Origin: Candidatus Omnitrophota bacterium | GTDB taxonomy: Bacteria > Omnitrophota > Gorgyraeia > JAUYCX01 | DNA: 54,406 nucleotides | Direction: 5' to 3' | Assembly (NCBI GenBank): GCA_030692045.1 | Contig: JAUYCX010000101.1 | Span: forward strand, 1 to 54,406 | Shown: in pieces, positions 52,985-54,406 of the stretch | How positions within the stretch are numbered: position 1 is the stretch's first letter | Layout: each line of letters starts with the position of its first letter | Position numbers and translations under genes: made by a program | Notes under the pieces: model-generated | What the model was told of the DNA's origin: nothing | The model's input: only the letters and a program-made list of their open reading frames with translations | Databases searched by the model: none

Positions 52985-53647
52985 ATGTTCATAATCATTG
53001 TCGGTGGTGGCAGGGTAGGTTACTTTTTAGCCAAACGGCTTGTCAAGGATAAGCACACAGTTTCTCTTATTGAAAGAGATAAAGCTATTTGTGAAGCAAT
53101 TGCCAAGGAATTGGATATCTTGGTTATTCATGGCGATGGATGCGACCCTGAAATTTTAGAACAGGCAGGCATTTTGCGCGCTGAGGTTCTAGCAGCAGTA
53201 ACTGGAGATGACGAGGATAATTTTATTATCTGTCAGTTAGCCAAAGAAAGGTTTAATGTCTCGCGCACAGTCGGCCGCGTTAATGACCCCAAGAATGTGC
53301 GCGCCTTTAGTGAATTGGGAGTAGATGTTCCTATTGATTCTACAGCCATAATTGCCAAGATGATTGAGGAGGAAGCCTCCTTTGCAGATTTTGTTAACCT
53401 CTTGAGTTTTAAGCGCGGAAAATTGGCAATTGTGCGCGTAGACTTGCCAGAAGACTCTCCTGTAATAAATAAAAGGCTGCAGGAACTTAGCCTTCCGCCC
53501 AGTTCTGTATTGGTCTCAATTATCCGAGGAGAAGAGGTTGTTGTTCCCAAAGGCGATACCCAGCTTTTGCCTCGCGATGATATAATTGCCCTGACCCTCG
53601 TAGAAAATGAGCAGCAGTTGTTGAATTATCTTATTGGTAAAATGTAA
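52985..53647 (+). CDS. trkA: TrkA-family potassium uptake regulatory protein (second copy)
   Basis: The 220-residue RCK protein starts M-F-I-I-I-V-G-G-G-R-V-G-Y-F-L-A-K-R-L with S-L-I-E-R-D near 31-36 and H-G-D-G-C-D-P-E-I-L near 53-62. Its C-terminal RCK_C domain starts near 140. It differs clearly from the first copy, so this is an old duplication. The ATG follows GAGGTG. It runs directly into a 37-residue membrane protein gene and trkH, which completes a transport operon. Confidence 0.92.
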   Translation: MFIIIVGGGRVGYFLAKRLVKDKHTVSLIERDKAICEAIAKELDILVIHGDGCDPEILEQAGILRAEVLAAVTGDDEDNFIICQLAKERFNVSRTVGRVNDPKNVRAFSELGVDVPIDSTAIIAKMIEEEASFADFVNLLSFKRGKLAIVRVDLPEDSPVINKRLQELSLPPSSVLVSIIRGEEVVVPKGDTQLLPRDDIIALTLVENEQQLLNYLIGKM

Positions 53648-53761
53648 ATGCAAAAAATCCTAAACGCCATTCAGGGAATAATTCTAGAAATTATTTACAC
53701 TTTTTTTATAATGCTTTGCGCTTTTATTTTAGGCATAGGGTTGTTATTTATTTTTAAATAG
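53648..53761 (+). CDS. Small single-helix membrane protein (37 aa) between trkA and trkH
   Basis: The ATG follows the trkA stop without a gap and the TAG is followed directly by the trkH ATG. The product has one membrane helix: I-I-Y-T-F-F-I-M-L-C-A-F-I-L-G-I-G-L-L-F-I-F-K near 15-37, preceded by an amphipathic start M-Q-K-I-L-N-A-I-Q-G-I. I know no named family. The gapless arrangement on both sides suggests a real subunit, perhaps analogous to the small KdpF peptide of the Kdp pump. Confidence 0.6.
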   Translation: MQKILNAIQGIILEIIYTFFIMLCAFILGIGLLFIFK

Positions 53762-54406
53762 ATGGTCTTAAAGCCCCAATTAGACGACATAAAGGTAATT
53801 GGTTATTATTTAGGCAAGGTTATTATTGGCCTGGGATTTTTTATGTTTGTGCCGATAATTATCGGCATTTTATTTAAAGAATTAAATCCGGTTTTGGATT
53901 TTGTTTTAGGAATTCTAATCTGCCTTTCCTTTGGGAGCCTCTTGGTAATTTCCTGCCGCACTGAAAAAGACCTTGCCTGGATGCACGGAATGATTGTGGT
54001 GTCCCTTTCCTGGATTGCGGCAACTATTTTGGGTGCCATACCTTTATATTTTAGTCATCATTGGCTTTCCTTTTTGGATGCCTGCTTTGATGCTATGTCT
54101 GGCTTTGCCACAACCGGCTTGGTTTTGGTGCAGGATTTAGACCACCTTTCTTTTACCCACAATTTCTGGCGGCATCTGATTATGTTTATGGGAGGTCAGG
54201 GTATTGTAGTTGTGGCTTTGAGCTTTTTGGTTAGGGGTCTTTCTGGTGCCTTTAAGATGTATGTTGGCGAGGCAAGGGAAGAAAGGGTTTTGCCTAATGT
54301 TATAAGCACTGCGCGGTTTATTTGGCTGGTAAGCTTAACCTACCTTGTTTTGGGAACGTTAGCCTTAGGAGTAGTGGGTTTCTTTGAGGGAATTCCTTTT
54401 AATAAG
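53762..54406 (+). CDS. trkH: TrkH/KtrB-type potassium channel subunit, 5' part (runs off window)
   Basis: The first 215 residues are visible. They hold several membrane helices and the first selectivity-filter region F-D-A-M-S-G-F-A-T-T-G-L (about 112-123), where T-T-G is the filter core. It is followed by F-M-G-G-Q-G-I-V-V-V-A, the conserved helix with the G-G-x-G-I turn. It is the ion-conducting partner of the TrkA proteins upstream. The remainder, including the other filter loops, lies beyond the window. Confidence 0.9.
   Translation, partial: MVLKPQLDDIKVIGYYLGKVIIGLGFFMFVPIIIGILFKELNPVLDFVLGILICLSFGSLLVISCRTEKDLAWMHGMIVVSLSWIAATILGAIPLYFSHHWLSFLDACFDAMSGFATTGLVLVQDLDHLSFTHNFWRHLIMFMGGQGIVVVALSFLVRGLSGAFKMYVGEAREERVLPNVISTARFIWLVSLTYLVLGTLALGVVGFFEGIPFNK

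Overview
The window looks like the replication-origin region of one AT-rich bacterial chromosome from an uncultured lineage. A deep-branching candidate phylum such as Omnitrophota is my guess; no rRNA is present to test it. Two facts point to the origin. Genes left of about 36.4 kb run almost entirely on the minus strand and genes right of it on the plus strand. The switch point carries the classical order gyrA-gyrB-dciA-dnaN-dnaA (leftward) and rpmH-yidD-yidC-jagN-parA-parB (rightward), with DnaA-box-like repeats beside dnaA and a perfect parS palindrome before parA.

Layout. 1-6.1 kb is a defence island: the edge of an IS30-like element, a four-gene restriction-modification (R-M) operon with two methyltransferases and two nuclease-like genes, a small structured leader or RNA with its own promoter and terminator, the N-terminal stub of a Type III Mod-like methyltransferase, and an AbiEi/AbiEii pair. 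6.3-22.5 kb is housekeeping: pyrimidine biosynthesis (pyrR, pyrB, pyrC, carA, carB, pyrK) under a PyrR-type attenuator, plus mutM, greA, an endonuclease Q homologue with a clamp-binding tail, two mini ferritin-like proteins and tRNA-Arg. 22.7-34.6 kb has vanZ-like, rsmI, glmS, an L27-like gene, a lipoprotein, tRNA-Glu and the gyrA-dnaA block. 34.6-36.5 kb is the putative oriC and a secreted protein gene. 36.5-43.3 kb runs rpmH to coaC. 43.3-43.9 kb is a tRNA cluster holding an interrupted tRNA-Cys with a second tRNA-Cys inside it. 45.4-49.0 kb is a second R-M island in which a newer endonuclease/C5-methylase/Vsr cassette lies between a nonsense-mutated HNH endonuclease and a beheaded methyltransferase. 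49-54.4 kb holds thrS, infC, rpmI, rplT and a Trk potassium system (two trkA, a 37-residue membrane protein, trkH running off the end).

The most unusual content is between and inside the genes. (1) A dispersed family of nested hairpin elements (six well-supported copies and one core-only copy) shares hairpins whose base carries a strand-symmetric tandem G-A internal loop. Several share the inverted repeat CCCAGCACTAATTTT, and the copy between pyrB and pyrC contains a GIY-YIG nuclease ORF that fits exactly between those repeats. (2) A second family of palindromes built from degenerate 7- or 8-nt units lies between genes and also in frame inside pyrK (four times), carB (twice) and the carA tail. 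These two families, the R-M leader RNA and the nested tRNA-Cys are the leads most worth following.

All calls come from reading the sequence and remembered family features. No database search, folding program or composition calculation was run.
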